Assembly (NCBI RefSeq): GCF_040115645.1
Contig: NC_089552.1
Location: forward strand, 1,116,001 to 1,180,000
DNA: 64,000 nt
Direction of reading: 5' to 3'
Origin: Euwallacea fornicatus
Taxonomy: Eukaryota; Arthropoda; Insecta; Coleoptera; Curculionidae
The notes under the pieces: model-generated
What the model was told of the DNA's origin: nothing
The model's database searches: none
The model's input: only the letters and a program-made list of their open reading frames with translations
Translations under genes and position numbers: made by a program
Shown here: piece after piece, positions 10,658 to 21,196 of the stretch
Position numbering within the stretch: position 1 is the stretch's first letter
Layout: each line of letters begins with the position of its first letter

Positions 10658-12986
10658 TTATGAAATGGTGGCGCCAACGTCCCCCGAAACGGTGATCACC
10701 AGCAGGTAAAAGCTCCATAACATCAGCAAAACTAATATAACATTTGTAAAGAGGTCCAAGTAGTACAACCTGAAAAAGGGAAAAACATCTTTCAGCCACC
10801 TAAAATCTCTCTAAAAACATAACGAAAAATATAACAATAATCAAAGAAATGACATCAAATAGAAACGTGAAACTGCCGACGAGGAAAACCCGTCGCCCTG
10901 GGCCATCGCCCTGGACCATCGCCCAATCTCGACCAAATACGGCCGGTACCGCTGTCACGTTGCCATTTCAATATCTTAAAATCTGCTTGAATTGATCAAT
11001 GACCGAAAATAATGATGTTCGAAGAAAATAAATGGAACAGTGAGTCACATAATAATGAATTGATGCTGCGCTGTTGCCACGCACTGCTTTTAATAGCCCG
11101 AAAGCGGATATATCCTTTATAGTACCTCCACATTATCTTTCGGGCGCGAGGAATGGTCTCGGGTTCCTCATGGATGCAGTACTTTCTCGCCCCCAAAATG
11201 TAGCACGCCATGTATTCCTCGTTCATAACCTGTCCTTTGTCCTGATAAAATAGCTCTTTGTCCCTCTCGCTCAACCCGTCGTAAATTCGCTGAAGCTTCT
11301 CGTTGGAAAAGTACCAAGGTCTCGTGGTATAGTACGTCAAAACATCGAGGCCATGTTTGATTCGTTTATGGACATCCACCAAGCTGCAATTGACGTACAT
11401 AACAATAAATTAAACTCTGCTATGGACGGCTTACAATGGCTTGTTAAAGGTTATTCGCATGATAAAATCCACTAGATAAGCCGGCACTGTGTGAAAAAAA
11501 AATGCTGTTACTACATGTTCGAAGTAGCTGGATTTGATGTTCCCTCCGGGATACCACAGGCATACACTGAAAGGGTTTTTGAAGAATTGTTTTCTCCCCA
11601 TTTCCAAGGCGTTTCCCCAACTTAGAGCGGTACGCTGAAGATCCATTTTAAAGCACATTAACGAAAACACCCTGTAAAACTTACATGATAAGCAACCACG
11701 TGGAAGACATCAATTTTCGCTTTGCTAGGTCGGCTGCCGACTTGCCAAGCAGCAAGCAACAAACTATTCACGCTAATATCAACAGGCACTATGTCAGCTA
11801 TGTACTCAGAATTGCAGTACATAGACCTAATGAGCCCCTTTCCTGCCCCTACTATGATCCCAGTGGGGCCATTCAGGTTGTCTACCCAACCAGGAATGGG
11901 TTCCTTCCAGGCTGCGGTTACTAAAAGGTCACTCCTTATTTGTACCTATTTAGCACTTCTACAAGGTATTTTCTAAGCAGACATACATGCGTATATTATA
12001 TAAGATATTCCTTGGATCAAAATGAGAAAAAAACGATTTTTTTTTTATAAATTGGCGTAGCATATTTAGAAAACACCCTGTATGATCGTTGGGTTACCGA
12101 TGGAGGGTCTGCAAATAACTATAGGCAGCTTTGATTCGTATTCCGAAACCAGTTGTTCGGTGAGGCACTTGGTGTAGGCATAAGTGTTGGGGGAGTTGGC
12201 CAGCAGTTTGGGTGTAAGACTCTTCAGCAAATCCTCATCCATCCACTTCACCAAATCCAGGATGTATCTGGAAATGAACATCTCCGTAAAATTTGTCTTC
12301 TTCGACCGGCAATTTGGATTTCACCTGGGATTGTGGGGGGCTGGATACAGTTTCTCCTCCAGGTTGTTTTCGTTGCAATGACAATACGATGTTGACGTAT
12401 GTACGAAGACCTTCAACTTTTTGAATCTGTGCACCAGTTCCAGGACATTGAGGGTACCACCTAATGAGAGTGAAATTTCCTACTACGTGTCGTTGAGGAC
12501 ATATGATGAAGAGCTAACCAGTATTCAGCATCACTGCATTTTTCAGAGGTTGGTCAAAGCGTACGTTGGCTGCCATGTGAAATACCGCGGTGACATTCTT
12601 TTCAAGTTCATGCACCTCGTCATCGGTTAGATGCAAGTTTGTGTAAGATATATCACCATTCAGACATTTCAATTTGCTGAAGATCTTCTCCCCGTCGGGT
12701 TGATCGCGTATTTTATCAAATACCTTTGATTTAACGCAGAACCTTGAACTAACACAAGTAGCTAACGATGAAAGGAACTTACTGGGCTATTCAGAAAATC
12801 CTCCAGCCGCTCCGAGGAGTTGCGCCCCTTTTTGTTCCGGATGAGGATGTAGACGGTCGAAACGTCCGGACAGCAGCGCAGCAGTTTCTCTATTAAGATC
12901 TTACCCATGAAGCCAGTGGCGCCAGTCACGAAGATTTTCTGTCCCGAGTACCATTCGGTCACTGGGGATTGCTGAGACTTGTCCAT
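10658..12986 (-). CDS. fatty acyl-CoA reductase (FAR-2), 8 exons, about 506 aa
   Basis: Minus-strand exons: 12986-12783, 12723-12519, 12460-12325, 12267-12098, 11920-11685, 11634-11435, 11383-11126, 10769-10658. Phases close, giving 506 residues. GATGFMGK is at 22-29 and YAYTK (YxxxK) at 211-215. The central WKEPIPGW signature and the C-terminal domain are followed by a strong transmembrane segment, residues about 475-495 (LFTNVILVLLMLWSFYLLV). An alternative in-frame Met lies five codons upstream at 13001. Several introns are only 50-60 nt, so single open frames catch only fragments. Introns 4 and 5 each contain ACAGGGTGTTTTC. The function is fatty alcohol synthesis, as for FAR-1, from which it is clearly diverged. 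It is convergent to FAR-1. Confidence 0.92.
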
Positions 12987-14345
12987 GTTTCTATATGGCA
13001 AGAATGACGGTCCTTAAGATCGGAACAACTTTAACGAAATAAACGATCTTAAGTGAGGCGAGGTTGGTTCAAAGACGATGACTATTCGGAATTTTTCAAT
13101 CCGAATGAGAATTAATTGAGCATATTTGCTTTAGTTTAACCGATCATGTGTCTCTTGTAGTTTAGACTCCCACATAGTCTCGCTAATTTGTAGCTCCCTG
13201 TATATTTACCAAACTCCGGTGCGTAAATCGCAACGCAGATTTAAATCTCGTCGGTACCTTATACGCGGTTCATTACATAGAGTAAGCCACTATGTGATGT
13301 TTGACCTTCTTCACTTTCATCTTCGCTTTCCTTTTCGTACCATTATTCGTCCATTAAGAAATACCTCTTTTACTCATATGTTATGTACACTAATTATATG
13401 GCATGGTAATCCACTAATTATGTCGGTATTTCTGTGGGTACCCACGAGCCTGACTGAGTTTTTCAATCAGTGGCCTCTTTAGAGAAATTCATTCCCACTT
13501 TGTGACGTTGTTGACATTAAAATCGCGTTATGACTCTTTTTCGAACAGATTACATAACGCTTGCTATCACTGGTAGGAAGGTAATAACGAATTGCGCCTA
13601 ACCCAACGAGCCGACCATATGATTAATGTTAATACCAACTTATACGTTACGTGAGCATTTGCTGAAAATAAATACCCTATTCAGGACATTACATCATCCT
13701 CGTGCCTTTTGTGCACGTGTAAAACATGTAAATACAAGAAAATTTAACTGTTTTTACGAAAAACCAATAAGTCAATAACGCGGGGTTTCTATGAAGCCAG
13801 ACGGGGGATTCTACCGCAGGACGGAAATTGAGTACATATTTGCTCTTCAGATTATTAAGACCTAAATGCTATATGTCACTGTAGCGACGTGGTACTTCGA
13901 AAGAAAATTACAAATTCGACAAATTGAAAATTTAAGACGAACAACGACAGCGTCGGCCGTCCAGTACCACAAAAGCAGCTTCGGGAGTTACGGTGTTCAC
14001 ATGCAAGCCGCGACTGCTATGCTACTGAGCTAGACACTTAACCTGTGAATGAATAGCAAGGCGCTAATTTAACGTGCTAATTAGCGAGAAATATATATCA
14101 GGGAAGTTTTTAACATTATCAAATCGTGAAGGCCTAAATGATGAAAATGAGCATGCTTCAGCAGAATTCGCAGAGTTAATGGTTCGTACGTAATGAGTAA
14201 CCTTCGGACCTCTGATTGAATTTGCATTTACGTTACTGTACTATTATGACGTCGGTCGTACCGGGCAACTCTCTTTTAACGTCCGCAAAAAAACACATTT
14301 TTGAGGATTGACTAGCCGGATATAGCGAAGCTCCGGGATGGACGG
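12987..14345. other. upstream of FAR-2, no gene seen
   Basis: This contains the presumed FAR-2 promoter and 1.3 kb of intergenic sequence. The plus-strand open frame at 13219-13482 has no family resemblance or splice signals and is not called. Confidence 0.35.
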
Positions 14346-15196
14346 TTGTGGACAAAAGTACGGAATATTGCAAATCCGTCATAGCTTTATGTCAAAATAG
14401 TTGCTTATTAAAAAATAAACATATACAAAAATCCAAGTATACAGGGTGTTTCCTGAGTATGGCACATAACTTCGGGAGCGTATTCTACAGCTAAAATAAA
14501 GGTAACTTTGTTATATCAACTATACCCTAAAAATGCTTCGTTGCGGAAATACAGGGTGTGAAAATCTCTTTAAAAAATTGCAATTTTTTAAATACTTCCG
14601 AAACTACTTGAGACATTTTAATGAAATTTTGCAGGGTTTGAGAGTTAACAGCAAGTGCGATCGCTTATGTTGATGTCGCTATCGCTAGTGATTTCTAGCT
14701 TTATAATCCTGGAGGACTCGCCGGGACCCGCAGATGATATTTTTTTTGATCCGTCGATCGCTGGTGGAATCCGGTTTTCATGGAGGTTTTAGATAATCCT
14801 TTACATCCCCATGAGTGCCGAGTTTTCTTAAAATTTTGAAGACTGATTTTGAACATCTTCGAGATGTCTTTTTGGTTGTAGCCATCGCGTGACGTTTGGA
14901 CTATCGAATTTCGAAGATCTTCGGATGAATAATTTTTCTTTGGCACGTTTCGCGTAAAACGCACCACACAATCGGGGTGGGTAACTGATGATGCCCAGGT
15001 AAACACCAACACCACGTAGTGTTCCACACTTTTGTCCGGCAAAAAAAATTCTTTTTAACAACAATTTTTTTAAAAACAAACATTCTCAAGTCGAATGTTG
15101 CGCGGCGAATTTGGGGACGTACCTTTACCGTATCAACAAAAATGACCACCAAGACAACGTTGTCTCAAAAAAATGTTCCATGTTTTTGTCCACAGT
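14346..15196 (-). mobile_element. decayed Tc1/mariner-like transposon with terminal inverted repeats
   Basis: The ends carry matching inverted repeats. The left starts TGTGGACAAAAGTACGGAA at about 14346. The right end, read on the minus strand from about 15196, starts TGTGGACAAAAACATGGAA. A TA dinucleotide lies next to the right end. On the minus strand inside the right end, frames around 14700-14970 encode an N-terminal helix-turn-helix typical of Tc1-like transposases (KNYSSEDLRNSIVQ, then YNQKDISKMFKI). This runs into frame breaks, and no catalytic DDE region fits in the remaining length. The copy is therefore internally deleted and not functional. An ACAGGGTGTTTC repeat end at 14441-14453 is embedded in the same block. 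Confidence 0.6.
14700..14970 (-). pseudogene. Tc1-like transposase N-terminal fragment (broken)
   Basis: Overlapping minus-strand frames share pieces of a DNA-binding domain: a segment beginning VPKKNYSSEDLRNSIVQ, then SRDGYNQKDISKMFK. Downstream the reading frame shifts and no DDE catalytic domain follows. It lies just inside the right inverted repeat of the element at 14346-15196, where the transposase start is expected. Confidence 0.55.
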
Positions 15197-15484
15197 GGTA
15201 AATAGTGTAGAAGCTGTGGTATAAAGCCGACACTGCCGGCATTTTTTGAAGTCATCCAAAGAGCGACCGACATTTTTTGAAAAGCAGCGCGCGTCCAGCG
15301 GCCTTATAGACAAATTCCGGAATTTTTTTTTTTTTAATATACATTTTTGACACACATGGTTGTGGTTTTTCTGCAATTTGTACGTAAAGCTCTTTGAAAT
15401 GAATTTAGTGGTTTTTGTCAATGTTTCAAGTCGATCATAGATTGCAACGCGCCCATTTGAATCGAAGAAATTGCGTTTATAGGT

Positions 15485-15595
15485 TTTTCCTTATTTTTTA
15501 TCTCGTCACTTCCCAAAATGCGCATTTCTCCCGAAGGCCCTGCCGACATGTTGCGAGTATAATTAAAATATTTGGAAAATTCGACCATATCTTAA
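15485..15595 (+). repeat. inverted repeat partner A
   Basis: The plus strand here resembles the reverse complement of about 16495-16600. Both read a T-rich stretch, then CAAAA(T/G)GCGCATTTC, a short variable part, and GACCATATCTT. They are diverged copies of one repeat in opposite orientation, about 0.9 kb apart. Confidence 0.5.
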
Positions 15596-15629
15596 AAAAA
15601 AAAAAAATATATATATATATATATATATG
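15594..15629. repeat. poly(A) run followed by (TA)n microsatellite
   Basis: About 13 consecutive A followed by roughly eleven TA repeats ending TATGCG. It sits at the right end of repeat partner A and may mark the tail of an element. Confidence 0.8.
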
Positions 15630-16494
15630 CGATACAATTTATTATTATTGTCTTAATGACGTCAGAAATATTCCAACTGACCCCCGTCGTTGTGTTTACA
15701 CACGCGCAATCGCTCAGCGGTTGATGAAACAGCACAATCTATCTGTGCCACGGAGATGCCGCGTATGTGGTATCTCAAGCTTCGGACCATGTCTTCCTTT
15801 GTTGTCGGTTTGTTGACATAAACCAGTTGCTTTCATCTCCCTCATCGCCCTCAGAAGGTTAAGTTGAGCAACCTTTAGAAGCAAATTAACCTTGGCAAAA
15901 TAAATAATTCACATGATTGAATACAAGAGTGGCTCGTCGATAATCAGAATAAACGGCCTCTTCCTATCCACAGGTTAGCCTTGGACTTGTGCTATCACGT
16001 TGAGTATCCAATGAGAACGATCCAATTCTCCGTCAAAGTCTTGGAAATGTAACGATTCAGGCTGAACACGTCATTGGCACGGGTTCAGCCTGAATGCAAA
16101 GTGCAAGTAAAGAATATTCAAGTCAAAAATGTTTAAATTTTATTATTTTGCGTGAGAATCGTCACTTTTTGGCGAATTTAAAAAGCTGCAACTCCCTTAT
16201 TTGTGGTCTGACTTTGATCAAATTTTCAGGATATACGTAGAAAAATCCCCTCTACAGGATCATTAAAATCCTACTGAAAAATTTCCACCGCACAAGAAGT
16301 TTTCGAAATGGGGTTTTTTTAAGACCGTGAAAAGCACTCTAAAAATATAATTTTCAAAACTTGCTCGAACGCCTAAACTGAGATTAGGATTGATTTTTCA
16401 TTATACAAATTTTGAACAAAATCAGTCGAAAATTATGGGTCACAGAATTTTTTTCCCGCTGTACGAATACTTTTTTGAGCGACTGTATCTTTGA

Positions 16495-16600
16495 AGATAT
16501 GGTCGCATTTTCCACACATTCGATATTCGGAATGTGTCGACGAAGTCTCGGTTTGAAATGCGCCTTTTGAGAATTGACGAAATAAAGAAAAAAAAAGAAC
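16495..16600 (-). repeat. inverted repeat partner B
   Basis: Reverse-complement counterpart of 15485-15595. Read on the minus strand it has CAAAAGGCGCATTTC and then GACCATATCTTC. The pair could fold back, or could be two insertions of one family. Confidence 0.5.
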
Positions 16601-19464
16601 AAACAAAAAGTTTTAAACGAGATTGTTTTGATTAAAATTACTGCAGCGTCATTTATGGTTACCTTGAAAGTTAGGCACAAAAAGAATAAATTTATTTTTT
16701 CGTTAATTCAAAGATTATTTGAGTGCCGAAAGTCGTCAGCGGACCGTGAGTACCGGGGAATACCATTGATACCGGATAAAAGCCGTCATATGAAATTTTC
16801 TAAGTATAAATAATATTTTACGTTTTTGCTACCTGAAACATCAAATACATATTCCATTTGATATTTGCATGAAATTTACAATAATATCAGACGTCATAAC
16901 AAAGTGCCCTGTATAAAAAGCTGGTTCTAGCGATCCACCGTTTTTTAAAATCTTATGATCCGTTCCCGAGATATTTAAGTTTTTATCTATCGACATCCGA
17001 AGCGCCTTCTACAGAAAACTTGTAAATACATTAAAAAAAATTCATATACAAAAACGATGCAAAAACTTTCCACCAAAAAAATTATGACCTTTTTTTTTGG
17101 TTCAGATACGCCGCGTAGCGGCGAAGTTGGGAACTTAATAAGTATTTCCAACGTTTCATCTTGGTCACTTTTGTTGTAATATTTTTTATTTCAAAGCTTC
17201 GCATCCGACAGTTTTAGAGATACAGCCGGCGCCCTCTGTTAATGGAACACTCGGTGCAATGTAATGCGTCTTTTTGAAAAGAACATAGCTCAGTTTTTAA
17301 AATGTAGTCGAGACCCAGAAGCTCAGGTATGGTTGTGAAATAGAGGCTTTAAGAGTTATGCCAGCTCGGCCCCGAGTATTCCGATTACGAAGTGTCGCTC
17401 AAGTCAATTCCTATGATGCGCAAGCAAATTTGAGAAACGTTCGCCGAACATCTCAGATCGAAAATTAATTGTCTCGAAAAGCGATTGCATTTCTCTGTCT
17501 TTTTGAAAATTTTCTTGCAAATTATCTCAAACTTTAGATAGCTTTGCTGGGACCGAAAACGAGGAATAAAAACCCCGCAAAAGTCATCACAGACGTGATC
17601 ATATCAATATCAATGTGATAATATCGATCCATACCTAAGGTTTGTGCTCTAAAAGAAATTATGCCGCAGTCTTTAATGGAACCTTACACTCCAAGATTAT
17701 TGTAAAAATTGTGAAATTGGCATGCCATTTCACCTGTCGCGACCTACTTTTGAAGGTTTTTGTCCGCTGAAATGTGAGGTGTTATTCTCAAAAATGAAAA
17801 AAAGGGAGGTTCTTAAGATTCCCCACAAAAATTACCGTATCCCGTTAGCTTTAGTTGGAGTTTTACGTCAGGAGATTATTCCAATAATTCGAAAATTTGC
17901 AAAAACATCATGGAGGAGGGTTCCCCCAATAGCTAGCTGGCGTTTTGAGACCATTTAGCTAATTAACGATATAACTAAATAAGCGATATTTTCTGAGGAG
18001 CTTCATAAGGTCGAAAAATGCTTTCTTCAATCTAATTTACTCAAAAATTTAGCTAAATTAATTTCGAACAATTATCTTAAAATAAATAATATGCGCACAC
18101 TGCGGCAGGAGCTCCTTTGGAGTTTCTGTTCCCTCTTTCCCATTAGAATTAGACGCCTTAAAACGGTATTTATTTATTTATGCCATTCAAATTGTACCAT
18201 TCTTATTTCACTCCTCTGGAAATTCTCCATAGACTCACCTTCTCTCAAATCAAAACACAATAAACTAAACAGAATGGTTTGATTCAAACCGAGTACGTCG
18301 ATGAAAAAGTAAAAGTAAATTACATTTGGTTAAACTTTGAATCTGCGTGATCAATTTGCACCAGCCACCGAAGAACTACCGTAGTTGGTACCATTTACGT
18401 TAGACAATGAAAGCTGTGTACGCGGTACTCACTTTCTTCAAAACCCAACACCCATTCGAAGCTTATGGGACTAAATGAACCACTGAAGAACGTTTTAAAT
18501 ACTATATACCGGCAGTGATTCATAAACAAAATGTATTAATGATTGATTAATGGGGGATGTGTTAGTTGAAATAATAGCTGGTCTTTCTTGGTATAACTTT
18601 TATTGTTTTTTAATGATAATTGATTCTCTAATTAATTTCGAGAGCGTGCAGTAATATATGCTTCATAGTTTTTAAAGTAACTAATTCCATCTCTAAATAA
18701 CTCATGAGATATCGGGGGGCCAGATCAGACGGCAGTCCAAAAGTGCGACTGCGGACTTTCCTGATCGGTAGTTTTCCTCGAGGATAGAGGGCAGTGATTC
18801 AGATTTTTGCCCAAGGCGCCACACTTGCTAAAGCTGGCTCTGCGCGCGTCTCCATCGCTAAAGCATCTGTCCTTTCTAGATATATAATTATTGAACAAAA
18901 TTATCATCACAAAGAGACATTAAGATAACAAAATTGAATTTCTTTCTCATCGCCGATTTTGTAAACGTAGAAAATTTTTGAATTCAAATTAAAAGTAAAC
19001 GATGATTTTTAATTAGCGAGCAAAAATACTTATGCGAATTTTAAGACTTCATGTATTATGTATGTGTATCGATGTGTAGTAGCTGGATGAGTGTGAGATA
19101 TGAGTCCAAATAAAACATATTTCTAAGGTGCGTAACCAAAATATTAATTAAAAAACATAAAATTATTATAATTAAGCCTAATGGTATACTGCACCTGTAG
19201 TACACAGTTGTAGTATACAGCCTTAGCATCTATTAACGCATTTGAGAATATTTAGATAAAATAAATTATGCAATAACACGTTAAGTAATGCTATCAGTGT
19301 TAAATTTAATTTATATATATGTCTATTAATTATAAAATAATATAAATGCATTTATTGAGTTGAAAAATAAAAATATAAAATAAATTTATAACCTATTCAT
19401 TGTTCAATTTTCTTAAAAAATATAAAAACCCATCAGTAAGCAAATTTTCGAATCATCAAACTAG

Positions 19465-19472
19465 AAAAAAAA
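19465..19472 (-). terminator. polymerase III terminator of tRNA-Arg
   Basis: Eight consecutive T on the minus strand, five nucleotides beyond the tRNA 3' end. Confidence 0.85.
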
Positions 19473-19477
19473 TTAAG

Positions 19478-19550
19478 TACCCCTGGTGGGACTCGAACCC
19501 ACAATCCCCTGCTTAGGAGGCAGATGCCTTATCCATTAGGCCACAGGGGC
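19478..19550 (-). tRNA. tRNA-Arg (anticodon CCT)
   Basis: The minus strand folds into a complete 73-nt cloverleaf starting GCCCCTG. The D arm is GCCT/AGGC. The anticodon stem TCTGC/GCAGG encloses the loop CTCCTAA, giving anticodon CCT, which reads AGG (Arg). The T arm has GTGGGTTCGAGTCCCAC, and the acceptor closes with CAGGGG-T-A (a G-T closing pair). Internal A and B boxes are intact. A run of eight T on the minus strand (19465-19472) shortly after the 3' end serves as the polymerase III terminator. CCA is not encoded, as expected in a eukaryote. Confidence 0.96.
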
Positions 19551-20098
19551 TTGAAGTGAAAGCTAGAAAAACTAATATACCTTCATCTGATATTGACATA
19601 TTGTATTTGATTTTTGCAATATTTTTTTATTTTTAGCCGATTTTAAGCAAAATCTCTATTAACAATTAATATCCATTGATACCTGATAACCGCACAATAA
19701 GGAAAAATAAATTTGCTATGGAGTCCATACGACAGATCTCAGCATAAACATTAACCAAATTTATTTCAAACTTGCCAGGTAGGTTAGCAGATGGCGCCAC
19801 AACAGTTATTTAAAATCATCATTCCTTTTCTTTCTATTGCACTAACACAGACTGAGAGAGCGTCGATTGACGTGATCACAGTATCAGCACTGACGAAAAA
19901 AAGTTTAAACGTTAAATATGTCATTATTAGCCATGAAAGGTAAACGCGTGTAGTAAACACAAGTAGGTTTTGTAAGTCTCGTTAAGGGCTTATTTTGTAA
20001 CTTGACAAGTTTTTGTTGTAAAATTCCTCAAATAACCGCTAAAATTAGGCCTTTAAGTGATGAAGTAGATCCGTGACTTCCTCCTTGAGTCCGAAGCA
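19551..20098. other. between tRNA-Arg and MED31
   Basis: Contains the upstream region and probable 5' UTR of MED31. No further gene or repeat was recognised. Confidence 0.35.
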
Positions 20099-20670
20099 AT
20101 GGCGGGACTCTCGGGAAAAAGTAAGTAGAAATTTACTGCTGCCAACAGCTCAGTGTTTGAGGCCTAAATAGGTTGGAACTACGTTTCAGGGGTCCCCGAA
20201 ACTGAGGATCAGCAAAGAATGCGCTTCCAAGTAGAACTCGAATTCGTGCAGTGCTTGGGAAACCCAAATTACTTGAATTGTAAGTTATCTCCTTCCCCAT
20301 TCACTCAAGTCTTTAAGCTACCCTTGCAGTTCTCGCCCAAAGAGGTTTCTTTAAAGACTCTACTTTCATCAACTACTTGAAGTACCTGCTGTACTGGAAA
20401 GAGCCAGATTATGCCAAGTATCTCAAATACCCCATGTGTTTGTATTTCCTCGACTTGCTACAATATGAGCACTTCCGCAGAGAATTGGTCAATGCTCAGT
20501 GCACAAAATTTATTGATGATCAGCAGATATTGCTCTGGCAACATTACACTAGGAGGAGGAACCGATTAATGACCAGTACAGTTGCTAACGGGGCCAATCA
20601 GGAGCAGAATTCAAATGTAGCCCAAAGTAATGCCCAGCAGAACGGGCATATGAGTACCAAAATGCCCTGA
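20099..20670 (+). CDS. MED31: Mediator complex subunit 31
   Basis: Exons 20099-20120, 20190-20279 and 20330-20670 encode 150 residues. The short first exon supplies MAGLSGK. The Soh1/MED31 core follows: RFQVELEFVQCLGNP, NYLNFLAQRGFF, then YLKYLLYWKEPDYAKYLKYP and HFRRELVNAQCTKFIDDQQ. It is almost invariant among animals. The C-terminal tail is rich in Gln and Asn, low-complexity and lineage-variable. MED31 is a small subunit of the Mediator middle module and bridges transcription factors to RNA polymerase II in the nucleus. The length suits an animal MED31. A poly(A) signal lies 125 nt downstream. Confidence 0.97.
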
Positions 20671-20794
20671 ATCAGGGCGGATTATTGTTTTATAGTGTAC
20701 AGTTAATGATTTTTTATATTGCATTAAAATTTGAAGTTAATATTGTGTTCAAATTTATTGCTCGGGAGACACGTGAAGACTACAACACCATGTA

Positions 20795-20800
20795 AATAAA
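20795..20800 (+). promoter_or_regulatory. poly(A) signal of MED31
   Basis: AATAAA overlapping a second AATAAA, about 125 nt after the MED31 stop codon. Confidence 0.6.
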
Positions 20801-21196
20801 TAAAATTAGATAGTATGAAATTGCTACGTCACGTGTTTCGGATCAGGATATTTAGAGTGGAATGCTTCAACGTTGCCATGTATACGTTAATTATGAAACA
20901 TTTGGAAAATTAACTACATCAAAAAAAATCATGGACTTTAAATAGTAAAACCAAAGATTTGACATCGTTGTCATTCAGGCAGCCTCAAACGTCAAAAATT
21001 ATCAGCTGTTAATTGTCAAAATTTTATTTATGTTGAGTTTTTTGATAGTTCACCAGTGAAGAAATTTCATTGTTATACTAGTATTCTTTTTGTTTTATTA
21101 AAGGCACTTTGAAACATTGCAATCTAAAAGTCAGTGACTTTGCATTACAATATACAAATTGTTTAAAATCAATTTTTTTTTACGTGAAACCCAACC
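20801..21196. other. MED31 / SLC35F6 intergenic
   Basis: About 400 nt holding the SLC35F6 promoter and 5' UTR. Nothing else was recognised. Confidence 0.35.

Larger units (their letters stand above)
15630..19477. other. repeat-rich intergenic region
   Basis: No protein gene is supported across almost 4 kb, apart from the inverted repeat partner noted separately. Several stretches, for example 16900-17400, read like degraded insect repeats: a CCCTGTATA end at 16913, and a GCGCCCTCTGTTAATGG-type segment near 17230. Open frames here are short and lack splice sites in useful places. Confidence 0.35.

Noticed and set aside
15415..15816. Plus-strand frame of 133 codons
   Set aside because: It runs through poly(A) and (TA)n and overlaps a repeat that occurs again in inverted form at 16495-16600.
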